Assembly: GCA_023138875.1 (NCBI GenBank)
Contig: JAGLOO010000010.1
Location: 1-64,000, forward strand
DNA from: Bacteroidales bacterium
GTDB taxonomy: Bacteria; Bacteroidota; Bacteroidia; Bacteroidales; GCA-2748055
Direction: 5' to 3'
Length of the DNA: 64,000 bases
Below are positions 9,932-20,064 of this stretch, one piece after another. The notes below the pieces were generated by a model. It ran no database searches. It was not told the origin of the DNA and saw only the letters and a list, made by a program, of their open reading frames with translations. The number at the start of each line of letters is the position of its first letter. Position 1 is the first letter of the stretch. A program made the translations under genes and the position numbers.

Positions 9932-10798
9932 TTATAACAGATTTTTAATACACTTTTCCAGGCTATCCCTCCAGTAGGGTACCTCCACACCATAGACTTC
10001 TTTGATCCTGGATTTGTTCAGTACAGAATAGACCGGCCGTTTCGCCGGAAGGGGGTATTCATGGGTTTCTATGGGGGAAACATGTCCCTTACAATTGATA
10101 AGCCGGCAAACCTCCATGGCAAGATCGTACCAACTGCATACCCCTTCATTCGAATAATTGAATATCCCGGGAACAAAATCGGATTCACCCGATTCAACAT
10201 CAGAGATGATCTGCATGATGGCCCTGGCCAGGTCCTCTGCATAGGTGGGTGTTCCAACCTGGTCATAAACGATCCTCATATCGTCATGCTGATCCATCCG
10301 GTTGATCATACTCTTTACAAAGTTCTTACCAAACACACTGAACAACCATGAAGTACGAATGATCAAGGCCCCGGGATGACCCTGCAGTATTTTTTCCCCT
10401 TCCAGTTTTGTCTTTCCGTAAACACTAATGGGTTCGGCCGGGTCTTCCTCCCTGATGGGACGCTGGAGATCCCCCCTGTATATGTAATCAGTGGATATGT
10501 GGATGATCCGGGTATTGGGAAAATCATCCAGGCATTCCTTCAGGTTAGCCAAAACATCCCTGTTTAATTGCATGGCCCGGTCAGGTTCCGACTCTGCTCC
10601 ATCCACATCTGTATAGGCTGCGCAATTGATTATATAATCGGCAGGATGGGAAGCCAGGTAGGTATTCAGGGCTTTTTTATCTGAAACATCCAATTCCTCG
10701 ATATCAGTAAAAGAGTAGATCTGTTTGAAGTTATTGCGGAGTTTTTTTATTTCGCGTCCAAGCTGACCTTTCGCTCCGGTTACCAGTACATGATTCAT
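9932..10798 (-). CDS. rfbD: dTDP-4-dehydrorhamnose reductase
   Basis: 288 residues, extended SDR enzyme that carries out the last step of dTDP-L-rhamnose synthesis, reducing dTDP-4-keto-L-rhamnose with NAD(P)H. The N-terminal nucleotide motif is VTGAKGQLG (about 5-13); AAYTDVDGAE (about 61-70), the STDYIYRG region and the catalytic YGKTKLEGE (Tyr-x3-Lys, about 127-135) are family hallmarks. It is preceded by rfbC 10 bp upstream. Its partner enzyme RfbB is not in the window. Confidence 0.95.
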   Translation of the reverse strand: MNHVLVTGAKGQLGREIKKLRNNFKQIYSFTDIEELDVSDKKALNTYLASHPADYIINCAAYTDVDGAESEPDRAMQLNRDVLANLKECLDDFPNTRIIHISTDYIYRGDLQRPIREEDPAEPISVYGKTKLEGEKILQGHPGALIIRTSWLFSVFGKNFVKSMINRMDQHDDMRIVYDQVGTPTYAEDLARAIMQIISDVESGESDFVPGIFNYSNEGVCSWYDLAMEVCRLINCKGHVSPIETHEYPLPAKRPVYSVLNKSRIKEVYGVEVPYWRDSLEKCIKNLL

Positions 10799-10808
10799 TA
10801 TTAGTGGT

Positions 10809-11345
10809 TTAAATGTGTTTCAAATGGGGTAATTGTCTGTCTTTTTCGGAAACTATGGTTGACTTCAAATCAATTTTCCAATCGATTTGGAGATCAGGGT
10901 CATTATAGTGAATGCCCGACTCTGAATCGGGATGGTAGTAGGCATCGCATTTGTAAAAGACAGTGGCATGCTGTGAAAGCACTGAAAATCCATGGGCAAA
11001 TCCCTTGGGGACCAATAGTTGAAGATGATTCTCAGCGCTTATTTCAAGGCCAAACCAATGGCCATATGTAGGGGAGCCGGGACGAATATCAACTGCCACA
11101 TCGAATACTGTACCTTCAATGACCCTGATCAGCTTGGTCTGGGCATGTGGCTCTTTTTGAAAATGGAGCCCGCGGATCACACCATAGGAGGATTGTGACT
11201 GGTTATCCTGGATGAATTCATAAAAGACATCATGCTTTTCAAGCCTGGACTTATGGTAACTTTCCAGAAAATACCCTCGCGGATCTCTGAACACCTGGGG
11301 TTCCAGGACAAAAAGTCCTTCAATATCTGTTTCCTTGATTTGCAT
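10809..11345 (-). CDS. rfbC: dTDP-4-dehydrorhamnose 3,5-epimerase
   Basis: 178 residues from the ATG at 11343-11345; a longer frame begins at 11381 but would overlap rfbA by 29 bp and add residues not found in the family, so the internal start (MQIKETDIEGLFVLEP) is preferred. It is a cupin-fold epimerase acting on dTDP-4-keto-6-deoxyglucose. The family signature RGYFLESYHKSR, the QDNQSQSSYGVIRGLHFQ segment with the catalytic His, RVIEGTVFDVAVDIRPGSP and PKGFAHGFSVLS are all present. The gene starts 7 bp after the rfbA stop, as in typical rfb operons. Confidence 0.95.
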   Translation of the reverse strand: MQIKETDIEGLFVLEPQVFRDPRGYFLESYHKSRLEKHDVFYEFIQDNQSQSSYGVIRGLHFQKEPHAQTKLIRVIEGTVFDVAVDIRPGSPTYGHWFGLEISAENHLQLLVPKGFAHGFSVLSQHATVFYKCDAYYHPDSESGIHYNDPDLQIDWKIDLKSTIVSEKDRQLPHLKHI

Positions 11346-11352
11346 CCCTTTA

Positions 11353-12240
11353 TTAAATGTCTGAATTGAAAAGCCGTTCATTGGCTATGCTGAGCAAGTA
11401 TTGCCCGTAAGCGCTGTTCTTCAACTGTTCAGCAAGTGAAAATAACTGATCCTTCCCAATGAATCCCATTTTGAAGGCAATCTCTTCAAGACATGAGATC
11501 TTCAAACCCTGTCGTTCTTCAATGGTATGGATATAATTAGATGCCTGCAAAAGACTTTCGTGGGTACCTGTATCAAGCCACGCCATTCCTCTTCCCATGA
11601 TCTTGACCATGAGTCTCTGTTCGTTAAGGTATAATCTGTTCAGGTCAGTTATCTCAAGTTCACCTCGTTTTGAAGGTTCCAGTGTTTTAGCCTTTTCAAT
11701 GACATCATTGCTGTAGAAGTAGAGACCTGTAACGGCATAATTGGATTTTGGAGCAGAAGGTTTTTCCTCCAGGCTCAACACCTCTCCCTGCGAATCAAAA
11801 TCAACTACTCCGTACCGTTCCGGGTCCGTCACATAATACCCGAATATAATGGCCCCGTCCTCGAGGGATGAGGCCTTCTGCAGTGTCTTTGAGAATCCAT
11901 GTCCGTAAAAAATATTGTCTCCCAGGATAAGGCATACATTGTCATTCCCAATAAAATCCTCACCGATAAGGAATGCCTGGGCCAGGCCGTCGGGTGAAGG
12001 TTGTTTGGTATAACTGAGCGATATACCGAGCTGACTTCCGTCATCCAGCAGTGTTTGGTACAAATGCAGGTCCTCAGGTGTCGAAATGATCAGGATCTCC
12101 CTGATCCCTGCCAGCATGAGCACCGACAGCGGGTAGTAGATCATAGGTTTGTCGTAAACAGGAATGATCTGCTTGGATATGGACCTGGTAATGGGGTAGA
12201 GGCGCGTCCCGGCACCTCCGGCCAATATAATTCCCTTCAT
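11353..12240 (-). CDS. rfbA: Glucose-1-phosphate thymidylyltransferase
   Basis: 295 residues, normal RmlA length. It joins dTTP and glucose 1-phosphate to give dTDP-glucose, the first step of dTDP-rhamnose synthesis. The nucleotide-binding motif [17 protein letters not shown] (about 7-23) and [20 protein letters not shown] are textbook for the family, with [10 protein letters not shown] (about 108-117) and GLYFYSNDV (about 170) forming the sugar site. It lies 17 bp after the UDP-xylose synthase gene in the same leftward operon. Confidence 0.96.
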   Translation of the reverse strand: MKGIILAGGAGTRLYPITRSISKQIIPVYDKPMIYYPLSVLMLAGIREILIISTPEDLHLYQTLLDDGSQLGISLSYTKQPSPDGLAQAFLIGEDFIGNDNVCLILGDNIFYGHGFSKTLQKASSLEDGAIIFGYYVTDPERYGVVDFDSQGEVLSLEEKPSAPKSNYAVTGLYFYSNDVIEKAKTLEPSKRGELEITDLNRLYLNEQRLMVKIMGRGMAWLDTGTHESLLQASNYIHTIEERQGLKISCLEEIAFKMGFIGKDQLFSLAEQLKNSAYGQYLLSIANERLFNSDI

Positions 12241-12257
12241 CCGTTTAAAATTTCAAT

Positions 12258-13199
12258 TTATTCTTTTAGCAATTTCTCAAAATATGCAATGGTCTTTTCA
12301 AGTCCTTCATCCAGATTTACAACGGGTTCCCAGTCATTCAACTTAGTCCTGGCCAGAGAAATATCCGGTTTACGCTGGATGGGATCATCCTGTGGCAGTG
12401 GCATATGGATGATCTCTGACTTTGAACCTGTCATTTCCAGGATTTTTTCAGCCAGTTCCAGAATCGTGAACTCAGTGGGATTACCCAGGTTAATCGGACC
12501 GGTTACCTCATCGCCGGTCTGCATCATTCGCACCATACCTTCCAGCAGGTCATCCACGTACTGGAAGCTTCGTGTTTGTGTACCATTACCATAAATGGTT
12601 ATATCCTTACCCTGCAGCGCCTGAACAATGAAGTTGGAAACCACCCTGCCATCATTGGGGTGCATCCTTGGACCATAGGTATTGAAGATCCGAACAATTT
12701 TTATTCTGACACCATTTTGCAAATGGTAATCCTTGAACAGGGTTTCAGCACACCTTTTTCCTTCATCGTAACAGGATCTTGCTCCGATTGGATTCACGTT
12801 ACCCCAATAGGATTCGGGTTGGGGATGGACGGTGGGATCACCGTAAACCTCACTGGTGGATGCCTGAAGTACTTTTGCCTTGATCCGTTTTGAAAGGCCA
12901 AGCATATTGATGGCTCCCATTACCGAGGTTTTGACGGTTTTTATGGGATTGTACTGGTAATGTATGGGTGAAGCCGGACATGCCAGGTTGTATATCTCGT
13001 CCACTTCCACAAAATAGGGGGCAGTGATATCATGTCTGATCAACTCAAAGTACGGATTATCAAAAAGATGGATGACGTTTTCCTTTGATCCGGTAAAATA
13101 GTTATCCAGACACAGGACTTCATTTCCCTCATTAAGTAATCGTTCACCCAGGTGCGAACCGATAAATCCTGCACCCCCCGTAATAAGAATTCTTTTCAT
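12258..13199 (-). CDS. UDP-glucuronate decarboxylase (UDP-xylose synthase)
   Basis: 313 residues, extended SDR. The NAD motif is [15 protein letters not shown] (about 7-21). Family markers of UXS rather than RmlB are [31 protein letters not shown] and [17 protein letters not shown] with the Tyr-x3-Lys pair (about 145-149), and [18 protein letters not shown]. It would convert UDP-glucuronate to UDP-xylose, using the product of the UDP-glucose dehydrogenase gene 5 bp upstream. It should not be mistaken for rfbB, although it sits where rfbB often lies beside rfbA. Confidence 0.9.
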   Translation of the reverse strand: MKRILITGGAGFIGSHLGERLLNEGNEVLCLDNYFTGSKENVIHLFDNPYFELIRHDITAPYFVEVDEIYNLACPASPIHYQYNPIKTVKTSVMGAINMLGLSKRIKAKVLQASTSEVYGDPTVHPQPESYWGNVNPIGARSCYDEGKRCAETLFKDYHLQNGVRIKIVRIFNTYGPRMHPNDGRVVSNFIVQALQGKDITIYGNGTQTRSFQYVDDLLEGMVRMMQTGDEVTGPINLGNPTEFTILELAEKILEMTGSKSEIIHMPLPQDDPIQRKPDISLARTKLNDWEPVVNLDEGLEKTIAYFEKLLKE

Positions 13200-13204
13200 T
13201 TGAA

Positions 13205-14533
13205 TTAAGGTTTAATTGGATGACGACCAATGCTGTAATAAGTAAAACCGTATTCCACCAGCTCTTCCGGATCATAGATATTCCGTCCATCGAAAATTAC
13301 TTTTTCATGCATCAATTTTTCAAGCACCCGGTAATTCAGTACACGAAATTCCTGCCATTCTGTAATAACCACAAGGCCATCTGTTTCAATCAGTGCTTCA
13401 TATTTATCATCACAATATTCAATACGATCTCCAATACGTCTTTTGGCCTCCTTATTGGCTACAGGATCATAAGCTTTAATTTGCACTCCGTGTTTCAGTA
13501 ATTCTTCAATAATCTTAATGGCTGGAGCCTCCCGCATATCATCGGTTTGAGGTTTAAATGATAAGCCCCAGATTCCCAGTTTCTTTCCTTTAAGCTTATC
13601 TCCGTAATGGGCCTTAATCTTGGCTGGGATCACCAGTTTCTGATTTTCATTGACAGCTTCAACAGCCTTCAATATCTCAAGTGAATGGTTGTACTTATCA
13701 CCAGTCTTGATTAAAGCCTTCACATCTTTTGGAAAGCAGCTTCCTCCATATCCGGCACCTGGATAGATAAACTTATTACCGATGCGTGTATCGCTGCCTA
13801 TCCCTTTCCTGACCATGTTTACATCAGCTCCAACAATTTCACATAGATTGGCAATGTCGTTCATGAAGCTTATTTTGGTGGCCAGCATTGAATTGGCAGC
13901 ATACTTAGTCATCTCAGCGGATGTAATATCCATGAAAATTAAGGGATGACCGTTAAGAAGGAATGGTTTGTACAGGCGTTGCATGATCTTCTCGGCCCTT
14001 TCAGAATCTATTCCAATTACAATGCGGTCTGGTTTAAGAAAATCATTGATGGCATCTCCCTCTTTCAGAAATTCAGGATTTGATGCAACATCAAAATCCA
14101 ACTTTAATTTCCTCTTTTTCAGTGCAGCATCTACCTGTTTCCGTACCTTTTCGGCAGTCTTAATGGGAACGGTGCTTTTGGTGGCGATGACCAGATAATT
14201 CTGCATATACCGGCCAATCTCATCGGCCACTGCCAGCACGTATTGCAAATCGGCACTACCATCTTCATCGGGAGGCGTTCCTACGGCAATAAAAACCGCT
14301 TCACAATCCACAATGCTGTCTTTCAGACTAGTGCTGAAGAACAAGCGGTCTTTTTCAACGTTGTTCTTCACCATATTTTCAAGTCCCGGTTCATAAATGG
14401 GGATGATTCCCTGTTTCAGGTCCTCAATTTTCTTCTGATCAATATCCACACAGGTGACTGAAATCCCTGTTTCAGCAAAACAGGTTCCGGAAACCAACCC
14501 CACATAACCTGTTCCAACTATTGCTATTCTCAT
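13205..14533 (-). CDS. ugd: UDP-glucose 6-dehydrogenase
   Basis: 442 residues, typical length. It oxidises UDP-glucose to UDP-glucuronate with two NAD. The N-terminal [17 protein letters not shown] (about 7-23) binds [16 protein letters not shown] (about 154-166) is the family signature, and [15 protein letters not shown] (about 258-272) carries the catalytic Cys. The C-terminal UDP-binding domain has [16 protein letters not shown]. As the first gene of the leftward operon it feeds the UDP-xylose synthase downstream. No convincing promoter was found in the 285-bp gap to rpsA on this strand. Confidence 0.96.
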   Translation of the reverse strand: MRIAIVGTGYVGLVSGTCFAETGISVTCVDIDQKKIEDLKQGIIPIYEPGLENMVKNNVEKDRLFFSTSLKDSIVDCEAVFIAVGTPPDEDGSADLQYVLAVADEIGRYMQNYLVIATKSTVPIKTAEKVRKQVDAALKKRKLKLDFDVASNPEFLKEGDAINDFLKPDRIVIGIDSERAEKIMQRLYKPFLLNGHPLIFMDITSAEMTKYAANSMLATKISFMNDIANLCEIVGADVNMVRKGIGSDTRIGNKFIYPGAGYGGSCFPKDVKALIKTGDKYNHSLEILKAVEAVNENQKLVIPAKIKAHYGDKLKGKKLGIWGLSFKPQTDDMREAPAIKIIEELLKHGVQIKAYDPVANKEAKRRIGDRIEYCDDKYEALIETDGLVVITEWQEFRVLNYRVLEKLMHEKVIFDGRNIYDPEELVEYGFTYYSIGRHPIKP

Positions 14534-14732
14534 ATTGAGAGGGTTTATAAATGAAATGTAAAGTTAAATTATTAAAGTAGAACGAGGAATGATGGAATTT
14601 AGTTTTTTTGTTTTCTAAATTATTAATGGAGTATTCATAGAACATCGGCAATATTTGATCGTATGAACCGTCTATGTTTTTAAGCAGAAGACGATGCAAA
14701 TCATGGTTTCACAGGGTTTTATGCTGATCTTT

Positions 14733-14764
14733 TTTGGGTAATTATGGCTGTTTTGTTAACTTTG
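14733..14764 (+). promoter_or_regulatory. Bacteroidota-type promoter of rpsA
   Basis: TTTG (14733-14736), a 20-nt spacer and TAACTTTG (14757-14764) match the -33/-7 consensus of the Bacteroidota primary sigma factor. The expected transcript start is near 14770, about 50 nt before the rpsA ATG. It is the best promoter match in the window and sits in front of a highly expressed gene. Confidence 0.7.
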
Positions 14765-14818
14765 CGGCTTATTTAAACAATTATAATGTCTAACTTATTA
14801 ATTTTAAAGTAATTATCA

Positions 14819-17110
14819 ATGTCGGAAAAAGAAAAAGATGCTGTAAAAGCTACAGCAGAAGAGCCTGAAGTCGAAGCACCCGCAACCGCTGCCGAAGGGC
14901 CTGAGGCGTCAGCTGAAGAATCTAAAGCTGAAGAGCCCAAAGAAGATCCCAAAGCTGAAGAGCCCAAAGAAGAATCTAAAGCTGAAGAGCCTAAAGCTGA
15001 AGAGCCCAAAGCAGAAGAGCCTGAAGTCGAAGCACCCGTAACCGCTGCCGAAGGGCCTGAGGCGTCAGCTGAAGAATCAAAAGCTGAAGAGCCTAAAACT
15101 GAAGAGCCTAAAACTGAAGAGCCTAAAGCTGAAGAGCCCAAAGCTGAAGAGCCTGAAGTTGAAGCACCCGCAACCGCTGCCGAAGGGCCTGAGACGTCAG
15201 ATGAAGAATCAAAAGCTGAAGAGCCTAAAACTGAAGAGCCCAAAGAAGAACCCAAAGCTGAACCCGAAAAAGCTACAAAGAACACCAAGGTTGATTCATC
15301 AACTGAAACTGGTGTTGAAGATTTTAACTGGGAGGAGTTTGCTGTCGATGAGATGGAAACAACAGTAGATCAATCAGCCTTCGAGAAGCTGTACTCCGAA
15401 ACCCTTTCTACCATTGCCGAGAATGAGGTGATTGATGGGAAAGTGATCTCAATGAACAAGCGTGAGGTTGTCATCAATATTGGATACAAGTCTGAAGGGA
15501 TTATTTCTCTCAGCGAATTTCGTTATAATCCTGACCTTAAGGAAGGTGATACGGTTGAAGTATATGTGGAGAGTCAGGAAGACAAAAAGGGACAGCTTGT
15601 TCTTTCCCATAAGAAAGCCAGGGCCATGCGTTCCTGGGACCGTGTTAACCAGGCACTTGATCAGGATGAGGTCATTCAAGGATATATCAAATGCCGCACA
15701 AAGGGTGGTATGATCGTTGATGCATTTGGGATCGAGGCGTTCCTTCCCGGATCGCAGATTGATGTTAAGCCCATTAGGGATTATGATGCATATGTGGGTA
15801 AGAGTATGGAATTCAAGGTGGTCAAGATCAACCATGAGTTCAAGAATGTGGTGGTTTCCCATAAGGCACTGATCGAAGAGGAGCTGGAACAGCAGAAGAA
15901 AGAGATCATTGCGAAACTTGAAAAAGGACAGGTTCTGGAAGGAACTGTGAAAAATATAACTTCATATGGGGTATTTATTGACCTGGGTGGAGTGGATGGG
16001 CTGATCCATATTACCGACCTGTCATGGGGACGTGTGAATCATCCCGAAGAGATTGTGGAACTGGATCAGAAACTGAATGTGGTGATCCTTGATTTTGACG
16101 ATGATAAGAAGCGTATCGCACTTGGTTTGAAGCAGCTGACACCACATCCATGGGATTCACTTAATGAAGCCCTTAAGATAGGTGACCAGGTGAAAGGCAA
16201 GGTAGTGGTTATGGCCGACTATGGTGCCTTTGTTGAAATTGCAGCAGGTGTTGAAGGATTGATCCACGTGTCTGAAATGTCCTGGTCGCAGCATTTGAGA
16301 AGCGCCCAGGAATTCATGAAAGTGGGTGACAAAGTTGATGCAGTGATCCTTACCCTTGATCGGGAAGAAAGAAAGATGTCTCTGGGTATCAAACAGCTCA
16401 AAACCGATCCGTGGGAGAAGATTGATGAGGAGTATGGATTGGGAAGTACGCATACTGCCAAAGTTCGTAACTTTACTAACTTCGGTGTCTTTGTAGAGAT
16501 CGAAGAAGGCATAGATGGTCTGATTCATATTTCTGACCTGTCATGGACCAAGAAGATCAAGCATCCTGCTGAATTCACTGCTATAGCTGCAGATATTGAG
16601 GTTATGGTGCTTGAAGTTGACAAAGAAAATCGTCGTTTGAGCCTTGGCCATAAGCAGCTTGAAGAGAATCCCTGGGATGTCTTCGAAAGCGTATTCGGAG
16701 TCGATTCAATCCATGAAGGAACGATCATTGAGTTAATGGATAAAGGAGCTGTTATTGCACTGCCCTATGGGGTTGAAGGGTTTGTTACTCCAAAACATCT
16801 TGTAAAAGAGGATGGTAGTCCGGTTAAGGTAGATGAAAAACTCGATTTTAAGGTGATAGAGTTCAATAAGTCCGCAAAAAAGATTATCTTGTCTCATAGT
16901 CGTATCCATGAGGATGAGAAGAGATCTTCTGTACGAGGTACCAGGCAGAGTGAAGGAGCAGAGGTAAGGAAAGCTACCAGGAAGTTGAAAATCAACCTGG
17001 AGAAGACCACACTGGGTGATATATCTGAACTGGCTGCCCTGAAGTCTGAGATGGAAGAGAACCAGAAGAATGAAAGAAAGAAGAAAGCTGGAGACGATAA
17101 GGAAAAATAA
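14819..17110 (+). CDS. rpsA: 30S ribosomal protein S1 with acidic repeat extension
   Basis: 763 residues. The C-terminal 560 or so hold six S1 (OB-fold) RNA-binding domains, beginning near residues 200, 280, 370, 455, 540 and 627; the middle ones show the signature GVFIDLGGVDGLIHITDLSW and close variants. S1 brings mRNA to the 30S subunit, which matters in Bacteroidota where Shine-Dalgarno sites are weak. Unusual is the N-terminal leader (about residues 14-155), made of repeats of EEPKAEEPK and EVEAPATAAEGPEASAEE; it is strongly acidic and surely disordered. ATG at 14819 follows a good promoter. The gene is followed by a STAS gene 29 bp downstream. Confidence 0.95.
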   Translation: MSEKEKDAVKATAEEPEVEAPATAAEGPEASAEESKAEEPKEDPKAEEPKEESKAEEPKAEEPKAEEPEVEAPVTAAEGPEASAEESKAEEPKTEEPKTEEPKAEEPKAEEPEVEAPATAAEGPETSDEESKAEEPKTEEPKEEPKAEPEKATKNTKVDSSTETGVEDFNWEEFAVDEMETTVDQSAFEKLYSETLSTIAENEVIDGKVISMNKREVVINIGYKSEGIISLSEFRYNPDLKEGDTVEVYVESQEDKKGQLVLSHKKARAMRSWDRVNQALDQDEVIQGYIKCRTKGGMIVDAFGIEAFLPGSQIDVKPIRDYDAYVGKSMEFKVVKINHEFKNVVVSHKALIEEELEQQKKEIIAKLEKGQVLEGTVKNITSYGVFIDLGGVDGLIHITDLSWGRVNHPEEIVELDQKLNVVILDFDDDKKRIALGLKQLTPHPWDSLNEALKIGDQVKGKVVVMADYGAFVEIAAGVEGLIHVSEMSWSQHLRSAQEFMKVGDKVDAVILTLDREERKMSLGIKQLKTDPWEKIDEEYGLGSTHTAKVRNFTNFGVFVEIEEGIDGLIHISDLSWTKKIKHPAEFTAIAADIEVMVLEVDKENRRLSLGHKQLEENPWDVFESVFGVDSIHEGTIIELMDKGAVIALPYGVEGFVTPKHLVKEDGSPVKVDEKLDFKVIEFNKSAKKIILSHSRIHEDEKRSSVRGTRQSEGAEVRKATRKLKINLEKTTLGDISELAALKSEMEENQKNERKKKAGDDKEK
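14858..15277 (+). repeat. In-frame tandem repeats in the rpsA leader
   Basis: Three long units begin at 14858, 15014 and 15146 with an almost identical sequence coding EEPEVEAP(A/V)TAAEGPE, each followed by a variable number of 12-bp units coding EEPK. The spacings of 156 and 132 bp are multiples of 3 and of 12, so gain or loss of units keeps the frame. This is the kind of array that changes length by replication slippage. Confidence 0.85.
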
Positions 17111-17139
17111 GTATAACCCTTAAAACAATTTATTCAGCT

Positions 17140-17487
17140 ATGGAATTCAAGATTGACAAATTTGAAAACCATACTTTGATTAAAGTATTGGAGGAAAAAC
17201 TTGACACGCACATCGCCCCAACACTTAAGTCCGAGTTGGTACTTGTTTCTGGAAATGGAGAGAAAAACATCATTCTTGACCTCAGCAATTGCCGTTACTG
17301 TGATTCATCCGGACTGAGTGCTATTCTTGTGGCGAATCGCCTTTGCAAGAATGCAAATGGCACGTTTGTTCTTACTGGTTTGAATGATGCGGTTGAAAGG
17401 CTGATCACCATTTCTCAGCTCGATACCGTTCTCAATATTTCAAACTCCCTGGATGAGGCAGTTTCCCTGATTAAAGAGGCGGGATAA
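17140..17487 (+). CDS. STAS domain protein (anti-sigma factor antagonist type)
   Basis: 115 residues, a single SpoIIAA-like STAS domain. The central DLSNCRYCDSSGLSAILVANR (about residues 48-67, quoted in part) contains the conserved Asp-Ser-Ser-Gly where a Ser is phosphorylated by anti-sigma kinases in the classical system. The usual strand-helix order is clear. No cognate kinase or sigma factor is adjacent; it lies between rpsA and rnz, 12 bp from the latter, so it is likely cotranscribed with rnz. A second STAS gene is at 29557. Confidence 0.85.
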   Translation: MEFKIDKFENHTLIKVLEEKLDTHIAPTLKSELVLVSGNGEKNIILDLSNCRYCDSSGLSAILVANRLCKNANGTFVLTGLNDAVERLITISQLDTVLNISNSLDEAVSLIKEAG

Positions 17488-17499
17488 TTAAAGTCTCTG

Positions 17500-18432
17500 G
17501 TGTCATTTGAAATAACCATACTGGGTAGCAGTTCAGCACTGCCTACCTCAAAACGTTTTCCAACCGCTCATTTGCTTAAAGTAGATGAGCGGTTTTTTTT
17601 AATAGACTGTGGTGAGGGGACGCAGATCCAGTTAAGGAGATTCAGGGTGAATCCGGGCAGGATCCATCACATCTTTATCTCTCATCTTCATGGGGACCAT
17701 GTATTTGGTTTGTTTGGCCTTCTGTCTACCATGGGAATGATGGGCCGGAAAGTTCCGGTGGGTCTTTATGGTCCGGAAAGATTGGAGGATATGATGAAGC
17801 AACATTTCTCATTTTTCGGGTCATTGCCTTTTGGCATTGATTTTCACTGCCCCACACCAGGAGATGAGGGTTATCTTTATGAGGATGACAGGTTAACTGT
17901 CAGCACTATTCCACTGAAGCACCGGACCCCGACCTTTGGATTCCTTTTCCGGGAGAAGAAAAGGCTACTCAATGTTAGAAAGGAATTGATCCAGGCATAC
18001 GGACTCGGGATAGCCGACCTGGTAAAGGTCAAGGCTGGTGAGGATTTTGTTACCGGGGATGGGAAGGTCATCCCCAACAGTAAGCTAACATTTCCGCCAT
18101 ACAAACAGCGCTCTTATGCCTACATATCAGATACCGTTTATGATCCGGAGCTATCAGACAGGATACGGGGGATAGATCTCCTCTTTCATGAAGCCACGTT
18201 TGCAGACAGGGATAAGAAGCTGGCAGAGGCAACCCGGCACTCAACGGCCGGACAGGCAGCAACCATCGCTCAACAAGCTGGAGTTCGTAAATTGCTGATT
18301 GGCCATTTTTCAAGCAGGTACAGGGATTATGCTCATCTGGTTGAGGAAGCCAGGAGAGTTTTCAGCAATACTGAAGGAGTGAATGATGGAGACGTCTATT
18401 CCATCCCCCTTGAGAGGGTGTCAACAGAATAA
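17500..18432 (+). CDS. rnz: Ribonuclease Z (tRNA 3' endonuclease)
   Basis: 310 residues, short-form RNase Z, a metallo-beta-lactamase-fold nuclease that trims tRNA 3' ends. The metal motif SHLHGDHVFGLFG (HxHxDH, about residues 61-73) is intact, with HRTPTFGFLFRE, the exosite region between, YISDTVYD (about 207) and the final metal-binding LIGHFSSRY (about 265). FHEATFADRD contains the conserved Glu/Ala-Thr motif. Translation begins at GTG 17500-17502, directly before SFEITILGSSSALPT, which is the normal family N-terminus. Confidence 0.94.
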   Translation: MSFEITILGSSSALPTSKRFPTAHLLKVDERFFLIDCGEGTQIQLRRFRVNPGRIHHIFISHLHGDHVFGLFGLLSTMGMMGRKVPVGLYGPERLEDMMKQHFSFFGSLPFGIDFHCPTPGDEGYLYEDDRLTVSTIPLKHRTPTFGFLFREKKRLLNVRKELIQAYGLGIADLVKVKAGEDFVTGDGKVIPNSKLTFPPYKQRSYAYISDTVYDPELSDRIRGIDLLFHEATFADRDKKLAEATRHSTAGQAATIAQQAGVRKLLIGHFSSRYRDYAHLVEEARRVFSNTEGVNDGDVYSIPLERVSTE

Positions 18433-18437
18433 ATTGT

Positions 18438-18445
18438 TAATTTTG
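18438..18445 (+). promoter_or_regulatory. Possible -7 box for guaA
   Basis: TAATTTTG fits TAnnTTTG and lies 32 nt before the guaA GTG start. The nearest upstream TTG is 25 nt away, longer than usual, so the promoter is tentative. Confidence 0.3.
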
Positions 18446-18476
18446 CATCATTGACCCGGTGAAAACTCTATAACAG

Positions 18477-20006
18477 GTGAAGGAAAAGATACTTATCCTC
18501 GATTTTGGTTCCCAGTACACACAGTTGATTGCAAGAAAAGTACGGGAGCATAATGTGTACTGCGAAATCCATCCCTACAGCAAATATCCGGAACCGGATG
18601 AGACGGTCAAAGGGGTTATCCTCTCTGGAAGTCCTTTTTCGGTCAGGGATGAGCATGCTCCGATCCCCGATCTTGAGGGTATAAAGGGAAAGTATCCTTT
18701 GCTGGGTATCTGTTATGGAGCCCAGTACCTGTCCCACTATTATGGTGGGGAGGTAAAGCAATCAGGTTCCCGTGAATACGGTCGGGCAAGGTTGAGTTTC
18801 ATCAATTGGGATATCCCGCTTCTGAGGAATCTGAACTCCAATACTCAGGTCTGGATGTCCCACGGAGACACCATTAACTCCCTTCCCTCCAATTGTGAAG
18901 TGATTGCCAGTACTGAGGATGTGACAGTAGGTGCTTATGCGGCCAGCAATGAACCTACTTACGGATTGCAGTTTCATCCGGAAGTTTACCATACCACCGA
19001 GGGTAAAACCATCCTCTACAACTTCCTCGGGGAAATATGTGGTTGTTCAATGGACTGGACACCCGAGGCATTTGTCGATAGTACAATAGCAGACCTCCGT
19101 AAGAAGCTGGGAAATGACAGGGTGGTGATGGGATTGTCGGGAGGTGTGGATTCCACCGTGGCAGCAATTCTGCTGCACCGATCCATCGGTTCAAACCTCA
19201 CCTGTATCTTCGTTGATAACGGATTGCTTAGGAAGAATGAGTTCAATACGGTACTGGATTCCTATAAGGAGCTTGGATTGAATGTGATTGGAGTGGATGC
19301 GGGAGATAAGTTCATCTCTGATTTAAAGGGAGTTACCGATCCTGAGGACAAAAGAAAAAGCATTGGCAGGAATTTCATTGAAGTATTTGAACAGGAGGGA
19401 AAAAAACTTGATAATGTTTCCTGGCTTGGCCAGGGTACCATCTACCCCGATGTGATCGAATCAGTATCGGTCAATGGCCCGTCGGCTACTATCAAATCAC
19501 ACCACAATGTGGGAGGACTTCCTGAAAAAATGCACCTCAAGGTGGTGGAACCCTTGAGACTGCTCTTCAAGGATGAGGTAAGAAGGGTAGGGAAAGCCAT
19601 GGAAATTCCCCAATCATTCCTGAAGAGGCATCCTTTCCCAGGCCCGGGTCTAGGTATTCGGATACTGGGAGAGATCACTCCTGAAAAAATCCGGCTTGTG
19701 CAGGAAGCCGACGATATATATATAAAGGCCCTTCAAAAGTTCGGATTGTATGACCGGATCTGGCAGGCTGGAGCCCTTCTTCTTCCGGTACAGTCGGTGG
19801 GTGTCATGGGCGATGAACGCACTTATGAGTTTGTGGTTGCGCTGAGGGCGGTGACCTCCACAGACGGCATGACCGCTGACTGGGGACACCTGCCATACGA
19901 GGTGCTCAGTCGTGTCTCCAATGACATCATTAATAAGGTGCGCGGGATCAACAGGGTGGTATATGATATCAGCTCCAAGCCACCAGCCACCATAGAATGG
20001 GAGTAG
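18477..20006 (+). CDS. guaA: GMP synthase (glutamine-hydrolysing)
   Basis: 509 residues, complete two-part enzyme turning XMP into GMP with glutamine and ATP. The N-terminal class I amidotransferase has the nucleophile loop [11 protein letters not shown] (Cys about residue 80) and the His-Glu pair in [10 protein letters not shown] (about 162-171). The ATP pyrophosphatase P-loop is [15 protein letters not shown] (about 220-234). The C-terminal dimerisation domain contains [16 protein letters not shown] and ends in [13 protein letters not shown] as usual. The start is GTG at 18477; no ATG fits the conserved N-terminus [17 protein letters not shown]. Confidence 0.97.
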   Translation: MKEKILILDFGSQYTQLIARKVREHNVYCEIHPYSKYPEPDETVKGVILSGSPFSVRDEHAPIPDLEGIKGKYPLLGICYGAQYLSHYYGGEVKQSGSREYGRARLSFINWDIPLLRNLNSNTQVWMSHGDTINSLPSNCEVIASTEDVTVGAYAASNEPTYGLQFHPEVYHTTEGKTILYNFLGEICGCSMDWTPEAFVDSTIADLRKKLGNDRVVMGLSGGVDSTVAAILLHRSIGSNLTCIFVDNGLLRKNEFNTVLDSYKELGLNVIGVDAGDKFISDLKGVTDPEDKRKSIGRNFIEVFEQEGKKLDNVSWLGQGTIYPDVIESVSVNGPSATIKSHHNVGGLPEKMHLKVVEPLRLLFKDEVRRVGKAMEIPQSFLKRHPFPGPGLGIRILGEITPEKIRLVQEADDIYIKALQKFGLYDRIWQAGALLLPVQSVGVMGDERTYEFVVALRAVTSTDGMTADWGHLPYEVLSRVSNDIINKVRGINRVVYDISSKPPATIEWE

Positions 20007-20064
20007 TGCCGAAACCTTTTAAGCGTTCAACGGTTATTAATAAAAGATATTTTTTTGAAATAGT

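Noticed and set aside
12258-13199. Possible rfbB (dTDP-glucose dehydratase)
   Set aside because: Motifs [30 protein letters not shown] and [11 protein letters not shown] are of UDP-glucuronate decarboxylase.
14773-15288. 171-codon Ser/Gly/Ala-rich frame on the minus strand
   Set aside because: It is the antisense of the rpsA acidic repeats; its repetitive SSALGSSALGSS composition only mirrors the EEPKAEEPK codons.
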